From contig NZ_VRLT01000059.1 of the NCBI RefSeq assembly GCF_008017835.1, positions 248,001-312,000 on the forward strand: 64,000 bases of DNA, read 5' to 3'. Source of the DNA: Mesonia sp. HuA40. Its GTDB lineage: Bacteria; Bacteroidota; Bacteroidia; Flavobacteriales; Flavobacteriaceae. Shown here piece by piece: positions 27,622-36,646 of the stretch. Position numbers and translations under genes: made by a program. Within the stretch, counting starts at the first letter, position 1. The number at the start of each line of letters is the position of its first letter. Under the pieces are notes generated by a model. It was not told where the DNA came from, made no database searches, and was given only the letters and a program-made list of their open reading frames with translations.

Positions 27622-28077
27622 ATGGAAGCAAATCAGTCAAAAGAAAATCATCAAGCCATTGTAAAAAATGTCTTTACTAAGTATTTAGAGGAAAAGAAGC
27701 ACCGTAAAACCCCCGAGCGTTTTGCTATTCTTCAAGAAATATATGCAAGTGAAGATCATTTTGATATCGAATCGCTGTACATTACCATGAAGAATAAGAA
27801 TTATCGGGTAAGTAGAGCTACGCTATATAACACAATAGAGCTTTTATTGGAATGCGGACTGGTTAGAAAGCATCAATTTGGAAAAAATCAGGCTCAATAC
27901 GAAAAATCATATTTTGACAAACAACATGATCATGTAATACTCACCGATACCGGTGAAGTGATTGAGTTTTGCGATCCACGAATACAATCAATTAAACAAA
28001 CAATAGAAGAAGTTTTCGATATAGAGATAAATAACCATTCACTCTATTTCTACGGAACAAAAAAAACACCTAAATAA
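27622..28077 (+). CDS. fur: Fur family transcriptional regulator
   Basis: Fur-type repressors sense metal and control iron or related regulons. The 151-residue chain has the winged-helix N-terminus ([14 protein letters not shown], then the recognition helix [14 protein letters not shown]) and the dimerisation domain with the regulatory-site segment [20 protein letters not shown]. The structural-zinc CxxC found in many Fur proteins (as in ICxxCG) is replaced by ILTDTG, so that site is absent. It ends eight bases before purA, so the two are probably cotranscribed. Confidence 0.93.
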   Translation: MEANQSKENHQAIVKNVFTKYLEEKKHRKTPERFAILQEIYASEDHFDIESLYITMKNKNYRVSRATLYNTIELLLECGLVRKHQFGKNQAQYEKSYFDKQHDHVILTDTGEVIEFCDPRIQSIKQTIEEVFDIEINNHSLYFYGTKKTPK

Positions 28078-28085
28078 CATATTTT

Positions 28086-29357
28086 ATGGCAGTAGACTTG
28101 CTATTAGGACTCCAATGGGGAGATGAAGGTAAAGGAAAAATTGTTGACGTACTTACCTCAAATTATGATATCATTGCTCGCTTTCAAGGTGGGCCAAATG
28201 CAGGGCATACTTTAGAGTTTGATGGTATTAAGCACGTTTTACACACTATACCTTCTGGTATATTTCACCCCAATACTATAAATTTAGTGGGTAACGGTGT
28301 AGTGATTGACCCTGTGATTTTTAAAAAAGAGCTTGACAATTTAAATCAGTTTGATCTAGAACTTAAAAAAAGTTTACTGATTTCGAGAAAAGCACATATC
28401 ATTTTGCCAACACATCGTTTGCTTGACGCGGCTTCAGAAACCGCTAAGGGTAAGGCTAAAATTGGTTCTACATTAAAAGGAATTGGACCAACTTATATGG
28501 ATAAAACCGGGAGAAACGGTTTACGTATAGGTGATTTAGAACTCAATAACTGGAAAGAAAAATATAGACAATTGGCCGATAAGCACGAAGCGATGATTTC
28601 GTTTTATGATGTGGACATTCAATATAATTTAGAAGAGCTAGAAACCGAATTTTTTACAGCCGTAGAACGACTAAAAGAACTGCAGTTCATCGATTCTGAA
28701 GAATATATTTATCAAGCTCAACAATCTGGTAAAACTATCTTGGCCGAAGGTGCTCAAGGTTCCCTATTAGATATTGATTTTGGCACCTATCCATTTGTCA
28801 CCTCAAGCAATACAACTGCTGCTGGTGCTTGCACCGGTCTAGGCGTGGCTCCTAACAAAATTCAAGAAGTTATGGGTATTTTTAAAGCCTATACCACCCG
28901 TGTTGGTAGTGGCCCTTTTCCCACAGAATTATTTGATGAAAATGGAGAAAAAATGGCAAAAGTAGGTAGGGAATTTGGAGCTACTACTGGTCGCCCAAGA
29001 AGATGTGGTTGGTTAGATTTAATAGCTTTAAAATATGCCGTACAAGTTAATGGGGTTACCCAACTCATGATGATGAAGGGCGATGTATTGAGTGGGTTTG
29101 AGGAACTAAAAATTTGTACCGCATATACGTATCAAGGTGAAAAAATTCAACATTTCCCCTACACCATTGAGGATGAGAGTCTTGAACCAATTTATGAAAC
29201 ATTACCAGGCTGGGAAGAAGATTTAACACAAATAAATAAGGAAGATGATTTTCCAGATAATTTTAAAAGGTATATCGAGTATATAGAAGATTTTATACAA
29301 GTCCCTATAAAAATTGTTTCGGTAGGACCAGATAGAAAACAAACTATTATACGCTAG
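28086..29357 (+). CDS. purA: adenylosuccinate synthetase
   Basis: PurA joins IMP and aspartate, using GTP, in the first step from IMP to AMP. The 423 residues are full length. The P-loop-like GLQWGDEGKGKIVD is at the N-terminus and carries the catalytic aspartate. Other signatures are GPNAGHTL with the catalytic histidine, GIGPTYMDK, QGSLLDIDFGTYPFVTSS and TTGRPRRCGWLD. It lies directly behind fur and ends at a hairpin terminator. (p)ppGpp is a known inhibitor of PurA, which makes the nearby rsh gene worth noting. Confidence 0.98.
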   Translation: MAVDLLLGLQWGDEGKGKIVDVLTSNYDIIARFQGGPNAGHTLEFDGIKHVLHTIPSGIFHPNTINLVGNGVVIDPVIFKKELDNLNQFDLELKKSLLISRKAHIILPTHRLLDAASETAKGKAKIGSTLKGIGPTYMDKTGRNGLRIGDLELNNWKEKYRQLADKHEAMISFYDVDIQYNLEELETEFFTAVERLKELQFIDSEEYIYQAQQSGKTILAEGAQGSLLDIDFGTYPFVTSSNTTAAGACTGLGVAPNKIQEVMGIFKAYTTRVGSGPFPTELFDENGEKMAKVGREFGATTGRPRRCGWLDLIALKYAVQVNGVTQLMMMKGDVLSGFEELKICTAYTYQGEKIQHFPYTIEDESLEPIYETLPGWEEDLTQINKEDDFPDNFKRYIEYIEDFIQVPIKIVSVGPDRKQTIIR

Positions 29358-29362
29358 AATAT

Positions 29363-29397
29363 AAAAAACGCTTCAAATAAAAATTGGAGCGTTTTTT
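29363..29397 (+). terminator. hairpin terminator after purA
   Basis: AAAAACGCTTCAA (from 29363) pairs with TTGGAGCGTTTTTT (29384-29397) with one G-U wobble. A T6 run ends the hairpin, five bases after the purA stop. Confidence 0.8.
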
Positions 29398-29429
29398 GCC
29401 AATAGAAAATTTTTGAAACACTTTAAAGC

Positions 29430-31121
29430 TTGAAAAATTCATCTCTCTTTTTAATTTTATTTGCGTGCATTACCATTGGCTATGCGCAAGAAAACAAAAT
29501 TGATTATACCAGCGATAGAACCATAACCGATGAGGATAAATACCCCGGCGCCCTACTCTTTAGTAAAGTAGACAATCAGGTATTTTTCACTCACGAAGGA
29601 ATTAATGTTTGGTGTGATCAAGCCATTTTTTATGAAAAAGATCAGTTTTTCAAGGCGCTAGGAAATGTAAAGATGAAGCAAGGCGACTCCATTACATTAA
29701 CTAGTAAATATGCCGAGTATGACGGGGAAACGCAATTTGCATTTGCCAGCAATCAAGTTAATCTACAAACAAAAACCAGCAGACTCACAACAGATACGTT
29801 ATTTTTTAAACGTGATGTGCAACAAGTTTTTTATAGAAGTGGAGGAACTGTTAGGGATTCGGCAACTACAATAACCAGTAAGGTAGGTCGTTATTTTCTA
29901 GAGCAAGAAAAATTAAGCTTTTTGCACGATGTTCTGGTTAAAAATCCAGAATACACTATTAATTCTAGTCAGCTAAACTACTTTACACAAAGCAAACATG
30001 CCTATTTGTATGGTCCTTCTACCATTACTGGAAAAGAAACCCAAATTTATTGTGAGCGTGGTTTTTATGATACCCAAAGAGATGAAGGCTATTTTGTAAA
30101 AAATTCTACCGTAAATTATAAGAATAGAAAATTAGAGGGAGACAGCATTTATTTTAACCGAAGTAAAAATTTTGCTTCGGCTACTAATAACATTCGGGTG
30201 ACAGATACCATTAATCACTCTGTACTCACGGGACATTATGCAGAGGTGTACCGCGAAAAAGACTCCGTTTTTATAACAAAAAGAGCATTGGGTGCAATAA
30301 AACAAGAAAATGACACTTTATTTGTGCATAGCGATACCTTAATGATTACCGGACCTACTAAACAGCGACTTATTCGCGGATTTAGAGATACTCGTTTTTA
30401 TAAAAAGGATATGAACGGGAAATGTGATTCTATTGTTGTAAATGAGCAATTAGGTATTTCAAAACTTTTGGGAAAACCAGTTGTCTTTTCTGGTGAAAAT
30501 CAATTAACAGGAGACACCATTCACCTACTCAACCATCCAAAAACCAACAAACTCGATAGTTTAAAAGTCTTTTATAACGCTTTTATGATTCAAAAAGATA
30601 GCCTTGGCGGATACAATCAAGTCAAGGGAAAAGAAATGTTCGGATTATTTGAAAACGATGAACTAAAAGAAGTTAACTTTATCAAAAACACAGAAACCAT
30701 ATTTTACAGTAGAGATGATAAGCAACAACTCATCGGGATAAATACCGTTATTTCTTCTTCAATTAAAATAGAATTTCAAGACCAAGAAATTACTAAGATT
30801 TATTATTACAAAAATCCGAAACAAATCCTTTATAGAGAAGGAGACCTTCCTAAAAATGCTCGTAAGCTAAAAGGTTTTAATTGGCGAGGAGAAGAGCGTT
30901 TACAATCAAAAAATGACCTTTTTAAAGATAAACCTACTCCCACCCTAACAAAAATAGAAGGAATACCTTTACCATCTAATGAAGAACCCAATTTCTTCAA
31001 TAATCAAAAAGGTGAAAAGATAAAAGAAAAAATTCATGAAAGTTCCCGGTTGAATAAAGAATTGCTCGCCCCTCGTGAGGAGGATAAAATGATTTACGAA
31101 ACTGAACCCGAAGAAAATTAA
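29430..31121 (+). CDS. OstA-like (LptA/LptD N-domain-like) periplasmic protein
   Basis: This 563-residue exported protein (signal MKNSSLFLILFACITIGYAQ) starts at TTG. The body is a long series of short repeating strands such as WCDQAIFYEKDQFFKALGNV, LEGDSIYFNRSKNFASATNN and LTGDTIHLLNH. This is the beta-jellyroll (OstA) repeat that in LptA and LptD carries lipopolysaccharide across the periplasm. There is no C-terminal barrel, so it would be a bridge component; the LPS role is inferred from the fold. It is followed by an aminotransferase gene after 21 bases. Confidence 0.88.
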   Translation: MKNSSLFLILFACITIGYAQENKIDYTSDRTITDEDKYPGALLFSKVDNQVFFTHEGINVWCDQAIFYEKDQFFKALGNVKMKQGDSITLTSKYAEYDGETQFAFASNQVNLQTKTSRLTTDTLFFKRDVQQVFYRSGGTVRDSATTITSKVGRYFLEQEKLSFLHDVLVKNPEYTINSSQLNYFTQSKHAYLYGPSTITGKETQIYCERGFYDTQRDEGYFVKNSTVNYKNRKLEGDSIYFNRSKNFASATNNIRVTDTINHSVLTGHYAEVYREKDSVFITKRALGAIKQENDTLFVHSDTLMITGPTKQRLIRGFRDTRFYKKDMNGKCDSIVVNEQLGISKLLGKPVVFSGENQLTGDTIHLLNHPKTNKLDSLKVFYNAFMIQKDSLGGYNQVKGKEMFGLFENDELKEVNFIKNTETIFYSRDDKQQLIGINTVISSSIKIEFQDQEITKIYYYKNPKQILYREGDLPKNARKLKGFNWRGEERLQSKNDLFKDKPTPTLTKIEGIPLPSNEEPNFFNNQKGEKIKEKIHESSRLNKELLAPREEDKMIYETEPEEN

Positions 31122-31142
31122 TCAATTTATAATTGTTTATTA

Positions 31143-32321
31143 GTGAAGTTAGATTTTTTAAAATATCAAGCTCAAACCACTCCTCACCCGCTTGGATTAG
31201 AAATAAGCTATGCCAAAGGAAGTTACATTTACACCACCAATAATGAAGCCCATTTAGATTTTGTTGCAGGAGTTTCAGCCTGTAGTATAGGGCATTGTCA
31301 TCCCGAAGTAATAAAAGCTATAAAAACACAAGCAGATAAATATTTGCATGTGATGGTATATGGAGAGTATGCCCAAAAGCCGGCTGTAGATTACACTAAA
31401 CATTTAGCACAACTATTACCTATTCCGCAAGCTTCAACCTATTTAGTTAACAGTGGAACAGAAGCCATAGAAGGTGCTATTAAATTGGCGCGAAGAGCGA
31501 CCGGGCGAAAAGAAATTATCGCAGCCAAAAACGCTTATCACGGTAATACTATGGGCGCATTAAGTTTAATGGATTTTGAAGAGCGAAAGGCACCATTTTA
31601 CCCACTAATACCAGAAATTAAGCATATTGCTTTTAATAAAACCGATCAACTTAATCAAATATCCTCCGACACAGCTGCCGTTATATTGGAAACCATTCAA
31701 GGAGGAGCGGGTGTTATAGAGCCCACAAACAATTATCTCAAAAAAGTTAAAAGTCGTTGTGAAGAAGTTGGGGCTTTATTGATTTTAGATGAAATACAGC
31801 CAGGTTTCGGAAGAACAGGATTTTTATTTGCTTTTCAAAAATATAATGTGATACCCGATATTTTAGTAATCGGGAAAGGAATGGCTGGCGGCCTACCCGT
31901 TGGCGCTTTTGTTGCGCAACGTAAATTGATGAATTTACTAAGCGATAATCCCAAAATGGGGCACATCACCACTTTTGGAGGTAATCCGCTAATAGCGGCA
32001 GCATCCTTGGCTACCTTAAAAGTTGTGGAAAAACCAGAATTTCTAAAGGCAGTTATAGAAAAAGAAAAACTCTTCAAGAAGCTGTTGCAGCATCAATTAA
32101 TACAAGAGATACGTGGCACCGGCCTAATGTTAGCCTTAATTATGAAAGATGAAGAAACGGCTAATGAATTGATTTTAAGAGCGAAAAAAGAATATTTAAT
32201 TTTATTTTGGCTTTTATTCGAAAAACGCGCCGTACGAATAACTCCACCACTAACAATTAACCATAAAGATATTGAAAAAGGATGTAAAATTATCTTAGGT
32301 ATTTTAGATGATCTGGTATAA
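31143..32321 (+). CDS. class III aminotransferase (acetylornithine aminotransferase-like)
   Basis: This is a PLP enzyme of fold type I, 392 residues, starting at GTG. Signatures are the PLP-phosphate site VNSGTEAIEGAIKLARRATG, AYHGNTMGALSL, the DEIQPGFGRTG strand, the PLP lysine in VIGKGMAGGLPVGAFVA and TFGGNPLIAAA. It is annotated in relatives simply as an aspartate aminotransferase-family protein; the substrate is an omega-amino donor that cannot be read from sequence. It is distinct from the ornithine aminotransferase at 38.7 kb. Confidence 0.9.
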   Translation: MKLDFLKYQAQTTPHPLGLEISYAKGSYIYTTNNEAHLDFVAGVSACSIGHCHPEVIKAIKTQADKYLHVMVYGEYAQKPAVDYTKHLAQLLPIPQASTYLVNSGTEAIEGAIKLARRATGRKEIIAAKNAYHGNTMGALSLMDFEERKAPFYPLIPEIKHIAFNKTDQLNQISSDTAAVILETIQGGAGVIEPTNNYLKKVKSRCEEVGALLILDEIQPGFGRTGFLFAFQKYNVIPDILVIGKGMAGGLPVGAFVAQRKLMNLLSDNPKMGHITTFGGNPLIAAASLATLKVVEKPEFLKAVIEKEKLFKKLLQHQLIQEIRGTGLMLALIMKDEETANELILRAKKEYLILFWLLFEKRAVRITPPLTINHKDIEKGCKIILGILDDLV

Positions 32322-32377
32322 GTTTTGTTAATTACTTTGTTAACAAGAATAACTTAAAACCCTTTATTTTATTATTT

Positions 32378-32409
32378 TTTGAACTTAACTTTATGTTTAA
32401 CAAGCTTTG
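32378..32409 (+). promoter_or_regulatory. putative promoter of the TPR gene (TTTG-N20-AAGCTTTG)
   Basis: TTTG at 32378-32381 is 20 bases upstream of AAGCTTTG (32402-32409), a one-mismatch -7 element. Again only four bases separate it from ATG 32414. Confidence 0.4.
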
Positions 32410-32413
32410 AACT

Positions 32414-33802
32414 ATGTTTTTGAATCATAACGAAGAACCCAATTTCTCTATCAATCGATTTGAATCGATGCTCAAAACAAATGATATTTTGTTTTTTGAT
32501 TCCATAGAATTTGAAAATATTATTCATCATTATCTTGACTTAGGCAAGCTTTCTTTAGCCAAAAAAGCTATTCGTTTAGGTCTTGACCAGCACCCGCAAT
32601 CTACGCAACTTTTATTATTTAAAGTAGAGGTTAGCATTATGGAGAATAAGCTGGGTGATGCCAATCAAATATTAAATAAGCTTGAACAAATTGAGCCTTC
32701 TAACGAAGAGATTTATATTCAAAAAGCTAATATCTATTCTAAAAGAGACGACCATAAAACCGCTATACAGTTACTAAAAAAAGCCCTTCATTTGTCAAAA
32801 GATTTATCAGATGTTCACGCCCTATTAGCTATGGAATATATGTTTGAGGAAGACTTTGATAATGCTAAAATACATTATATGGCTTGCTTAAAAGATGACC
32901 CAGAAGATTATGCTTCTTTGCATAATGTAATATATTGTTTTGATGTTTTAGGTGAAAATAAACAAGCCATCGAATTTTTATTAAACTACCTAGATAAAAA
33001 TCCGTATTGTGAGGTTGCTTGGCATCAATTGGGAAAGGCTTATAATAAAGAAGGTAATTTAAATAAAGCTTTAGAAGCTTTTGATTATGCTTTATTGGCC
33101 GATGAATATTTTATGGGTGCTTACTTTGAAAAGGGAAAGGTGCTTGAAAAAATGAATAGAATTCAAGAAGCAATAAGAAATTATCAAATAACCTTAGAGC
33201 TAGAAGACCCTTCTGCTTATGCTTATTTACGCATAGGTAAATGTTATGAAAAACTTGAAATTTTAGATGTGGCTTTACATTATTTACAAAAAGCTACTAC
33301 CGAAGACCCTTTACTAGATAAAGCTTGGCTAGCTATTACTGATTTTTTCTATAAACAAAAAAACTACCGTAAAGCACTATATTTTATAGAAAAAGCAATT
33401 GAAATTGATCAAGAAAATGTAAGGTACTGGAAACTTTATGCAAAAATCAATCATAAATTAAATTTTCTAGAAGAAGCAGAAAAAGGTTATAAACAAAGTA
33501 TAGAACTAGGCAATTACGAATTAGAAACTTGGATTGCTCACGCTAACGTTTTAATTGAAATTGGGGAGGTAGAATCCGCTTTAAGCGTGATGAAAAAGGC
33601 AGAAGAGTTTTATCCGGAATCAGAAGAAGTGATTTATAGGTTAGCGGCACTTTACTTTTTAAACAATAAAGGTACTCTAGGCTATAAATACTTGGTAAAA
33701 GCGCTTGAAATTAACAAAGAATTTTTAACTGTAATATATCCGCTGTTTAAAACGATATTTGACAGACCTAGTATTCAAGATATTATTAAATCTTACCAAT
33801 AA
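32414..33802 (+). CDS. tetratricopeptide repeat protein
   Basis: This is a cytosolic 462-residue protein made almost wholly of TPR units (about ten), visible in repeats such as AWHQLGKAYNKEGNLNKALEAF, YLRIGKCYEKLEILDVALHY and KALYFIEKAIEIDQENVRYW. There is no signal peptide or membrane helix. TPR superhelices bind protein partners; which one is not evident. It has its own likely promoter and is followed, after 37 bases, by the DUF368 pair. Confidence 0.92.
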   Translation: MFLNHNEEPNFSINRFESMLKTNDILFFDSIEFENIIHHYLDLGKLSLAKKAIRLGLDQHPQSTQLLLFKVEVSIMENKLGDANQILNKLEQIEPSNEEIYIQKANIYSKRDDHKTAIQLLKKALHLSKDLSDVHALLAMEYMFEEDFDNAKIHYMACLKDDPEDYASLHNVIYCFDVLGENKQAIEFLLNYLDKNPYCEVAWHQLGKAYNKEGNLNKALEAFDYALLADEYFMGAYFEKGKVLEKMNRIQEAIRNYQITLELEDPSAYAYLRIGKCYEKLEILDVALHYLQKATTEDPLLDKAWLAITDFFYKQKNYRKALYFIEKAIEIDQENVRYWKLYAKINHKLNFLEEAEKGYKQSIELGNYELETWIAHANVLIEIGEVESALSVMKKAEEFYPESEEVIYRLAALYFLNNKGTLGYKYLVKALEINKEFLTVIYPLFKTIFDRPSIQDIIKSYQ

Positions 33803-33839
33803 GCCATACTAATTTTCCATCGCAGTAAATTATCAAATT

Positions 33840-34772
33840 ATGAGTAGAAATACTAAAGACTACATTAAAATTAGTCTTAAGGGAATCGCTATGGGAATTG
33901 CAGATACAATTCCCGGTGTCTCTGGAGGTACAATTGCATTTATCACTGGAATTTATGAAGAACTTGTTTCTAGTATTTCCAATGTTAATTTTAGGCTTTT
34001 TCAAGTGTGGCAAACGGAAGGTTTTTGGTCTTTTTGGAAAAAATTAAATGGTGGATTTCTTCTAGCCCTCTTAACAGGAATTTTAATTAGCATTTTTAGC
34101 TTTATGCGACTGGCTAATTTTCTTTTAAAAACAGAACCTCTATTGGTATGGTCATTCTTTTTTGGCTTGGTTCTAGCGAGTATAATTTTGGTTGGCAGAG
34201 AAATAAATAATTGGCGAGGTGCTACCCTTATAACATTAATTATAGGTGCAGCTATCGCTTACGGAATAACCATTTTACCTCCAGCCACACAGAATTCTAG
34301 TTATTGGTATTTGTTTTTGTCTGGCGCTTTTGCTGTTTGTGCAATGATTTTACCAGGTATAAGCGGTGCATTTATTTTAGTATTATTAGGTAGCTATCAA
34401 ACCATCACGCAGGCAGTTCACGATTTTGATTTTAAACGGATACTAGCGGTAGCCCTAGGGGCTATAATGGGATTGCTAAGTTTTTCAAGAGTACTAAAAT
34501 GGCTTTTTAAAAATTATAAGAATTTAACCTTGGCCTTGTTAACGGGATTCATTGCAGGATCCTTGAACAAAATTTGGCCCTGGAAAAACACCATAGATTC
34601 AATTACCATAAGAGAAAAAACAATTGTTTTAGCAGAACAATCTGTATTGCCAAATAACTTTATCGGAGAGCCAAAAACATGGAGTTGTATTTTGTTAATG
34701 CTTCTTGGTTTTTTTAGTATCTTGTTTTTAGAAAGAATAGCCGCTAAAAAACAAACCAAAAATGCAAAATAA
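33840..34772 (+). CDS. DUF368 membrane protein (PopT-type polyprenyl-phosphate transporter), copy 1
   Basis: This 310-residue polytopic protein has the DUF368 signature GIAMGIADTIPGVSGGTIAF near residues 14-35, repeated in pseudo-symmetric form later (CAMILPGISGAFILVLLGSY). Members of DUF368 (PopT) have been shown in other bacteria to return undecaprenyl phosphate across the cytoplasmic membrane for reuse in envelope synthesis. It overlaps the next DUF368 gene by 11 bases. The two differ clearly in sequence, so this is an old duplication. Confidence 0.92.
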   Translation: MSRNTKDYIKISLKGIAMGIADTIPGVSGGTIAFITGIYEELVSSISNVNFRLFQVWQTEGFWSFWKKLNGGFLLALLTGILISIFSFMRLANFLLKTEPLLVWSFFFGLVLASIILVGREINNWRGATLITLIIGAAIAYGITILPPATQNSSYWYLFLSGAFAVCAMILPGISGAFILVLLGSYQTITQAVHDFDFKRILAVALGAIMGLLSFSRVLKWLFKNYKNLTLALLTGFIAGSLNKIWPWKNTIDSITIREKTIVLAEQSVLPNNFIGEPKTWSCILLMLLGFFSILFLERIAAKKQTKNAK

Positions 34773-35775
34773 GCGAAGTTTTAAAGATAAAGTCTTTCTC
34801 GTTTTAAAAGGATTGGCTATGGGTGCAGCTAATAAAGTACCTGGTGTTTCTGGTGGCATTGTTGCCTTTGTAGCAGGATTTTATGAAGAATTTATCTACT
34901 CGCTCCAAAAATTTAATCGAAAAGCCCTACTCTTACTCTACAAGAAACGCTATAAAAGTTTTTTAAACTATATAAACGCCTCTTTTCTAGGTCTTTTGGT
35001 TCTAGGAATGGTTATCAGTTATTTTTCGGTTTCTAAATTATTAGATTACTTTTTACTTCATTATGAGTTATACGTTTGGTCGGGTTTTTTTGGTATGATA
35101 ATCGGATCCATTTTTTACATTGCAAAAGATTTTAAAATTAAATCTCTTCGGCATGTGCTCTTTATTACTTTAGGATTATTATTAGGAGGCGGCATTAGTC
35201 TTTTAGAACCCGCAACTGAGAATGACAACCTTTGGTTTGTCTTTTTTTGTGGTGTTATTGGGGTTTCGGGAATGACTTTACCAGGTCTTTCTGGGTCATT
35301 TATCCTTATATTAGTAGGCAATTATGTACTGCTTTTAGTTGATTCTGTAAATGCGCTTTTTGATACTTTAAAAGATTTTGCATCGCTAGACTTTAGTTTT
35401 ACTGAAGATCAAAAACGAATGCATTTATTAAAAATATTAACTAGTTTTACTGCAGGATCTGTAGTTGGGTTAGTCACACTCTCGCACCTACTTGGCTATG
35501 TACTAAAGCATTATAAAAATATAACTTTTGCTACAATAATAGGGTTTATAACAGGTTCTTTAGGTGTTGTTTGGCCATGGAAAGAAAAAGTCTATAAATT
35601 GGATATGCAAGGGCAACGGTTAACAGATGCAAATGGAAATTTTATCATAGATAACTATGACAGATATCTTCCTAATTTTCAAGATACTCAGAATTATATC
35701 GCTTTAATTTTTATCCTTTTAGGGATATTATTGGTGTACGGTTTAGGTCTTTACGGAACAAAAACCAAAAAATAA
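34762..35775 (+). CDS. DUF368 membrane protein (PopT-type), copy 2
   Basis: This second DUF368 protein has 337 residues. The first signature is LAMGAANKVPGVSGGIVAFV and the internal repeat is SGMTLPGLSGSFILILVGNY. About nine or ten hydrophobic segments are visible. Compared with copy 1 it has a longer loop before the last helix (residues about 280-310, polar and tyrosine-rich). Its start lies inside the end of copy 1, so expression is coupled; the pair may act on different lipid carriers or as a heteromer. aroE starts two bases after its stop. Confidence 0.92.
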   Translation: MQNKRSFKDKVFLVLKGLAMGAANKVPGVSGGIVAFVAGFYEEFIYSLQKFNRKALLLLYKKRYKSFLNYINASFLGLLVLGMVISYFSVSKLLDYFLLHYELYVWSGFFGMIIGSIFYIAKDFKIKSLRHVLFITLGLLLGGGISLLEPATENDNLWFVFFCGVIGVSGMTLPGLSGSFILILVGNYVLLLVDSVNALFDTLKDFASLDFSFTEDQKRMHLLKILTSFTAGSVVGLVTLSHLLGYVLKHYKNITFATIIGFITGSLGVVWPWKEKVYKLDMQGQRLTDANGNFIIDNYDRYLPNFQDTQNYIALIFILLGILLVYGLGLYGTKTKK

Positions 35776-35777
35776 AA

Positions 35778-36506
35778 ATGATGAAAAAATACGGATTAAT
35801 TGGTAAGAATATAGGGTACTCAAAATCTAAAACTTTTTTTCAGGATAAGTTTATCCAAGAAAATGTTGATGCAACTTATAATAATTTTGAGCTAAATGAA
35901 ATAAATGAATTGCCCAATTTATTAACAAAAAACAACCTTGACGGATTTAATGTTACCATACCTTTTAAAGAAAGTATTATTCCCTACTTAGATGAATTAT
36001 CTGATGAAGCCTCTAAAATAAAAGCAGTAAATACCGTTAAAGTAATAGATCATAAAAAAATTGGCTACAACACCGATGCCTTCGGATTTATGAAAGCTTT
36101 ATTTCCTATATTAGAAAGCAATCATTCGCGAGCTTTAATATTAGGTACAGGAGGTGCATCAAAAGCGGTAGCCTACGCTCTTGAAGCTATGGGGATTGAA
36201 TATAAGTTTGTAGGTAGAACGCCTAAAGAAGACCAGTTGAATTATGAGGATTTAAATGAAAATGATATTGATGACCATAAACTTATAATTAATGCAACAC
36301 CACTAGGCACTTATCCAGATATCAAACAATCTCCTAAAATACCCTATGATGCCTTAAGTAAAACTCATCTCTTATACGATTTGGTATACAACCCTACATT
36401 AACGGAGTTTCTAGCAAAAGGTAAAATAAGAGGAGCAAAAATTGCTAATGGTCAAGCGATGCTACTGCATCAAGCTAATCGATCTTGGTCTATTTGGCAG
36501 GAATAA
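35778..36506 (+). CDS. aroE: shikimate dehydrogenase
   Basis: AroE reduces 3-dehydroshikimate to shikimate with NADPH, the step after AroQ. At 242 residues it is short compared with about 270 in E. coli but complete. The substrate-binding part has YGLIGKNIGYSKSKTFF and the catalytic lysine motif NVTIPFKES. NTDAFGF and the nucleotide-binding loop GTGGASKAV follow, then NATPLGTYPD and the C-terminal NGQAMLLHQA. A tandem ATGATG gives two possible starts (35778 or 35781). Confidence 0.96.
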   Translation: MMKKYGLIGKNIGYSKSKTFFQDKFIQENVDATYNNFELNEINELPNLLTKNNLDGFNVTIPFKESIIPYLDELSDEASKIKAVNTVKVIDHKKIGYNTDAFGFMKALFPILESNHSRALILGTGGASKAVAYALEAMGIEYKFVGRTPKEDQLNYEDLNENDIDDHKLIINATPLGTYPDIKQSPKIPYDALSKTHLLYDLVYNPTLTEFLAKGKIRGAKIANGQAMLLHQANRSWSIWQE

Positions 36507-36582
36507 TTTCACCTCTTTTAGATATGCTCATTTCTTAAGCTTTAAGTGATAAACAACCTAAGGTCTTTAAAATTACATTTTT

Positions 36583-36614
36583 TTTGCAGAAACAAGCCTT
36601 TAATAGTATCTTTC
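36583..36614 (+). promoter_or_regulatory. putative promoter of the DUF349 gene (TTTG-N20-TATCTTTC)
   Basis: TTTG at 36583-36586 is 20 bases before TATCTTTC (36607-36614), a one-mismatch -7 element, 32 bases from the ATG at 36647. Confidence 0.4.
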
Positions 36615-36646
36615 CACATTATTTACGAACCTAAACATTGAAAAAT

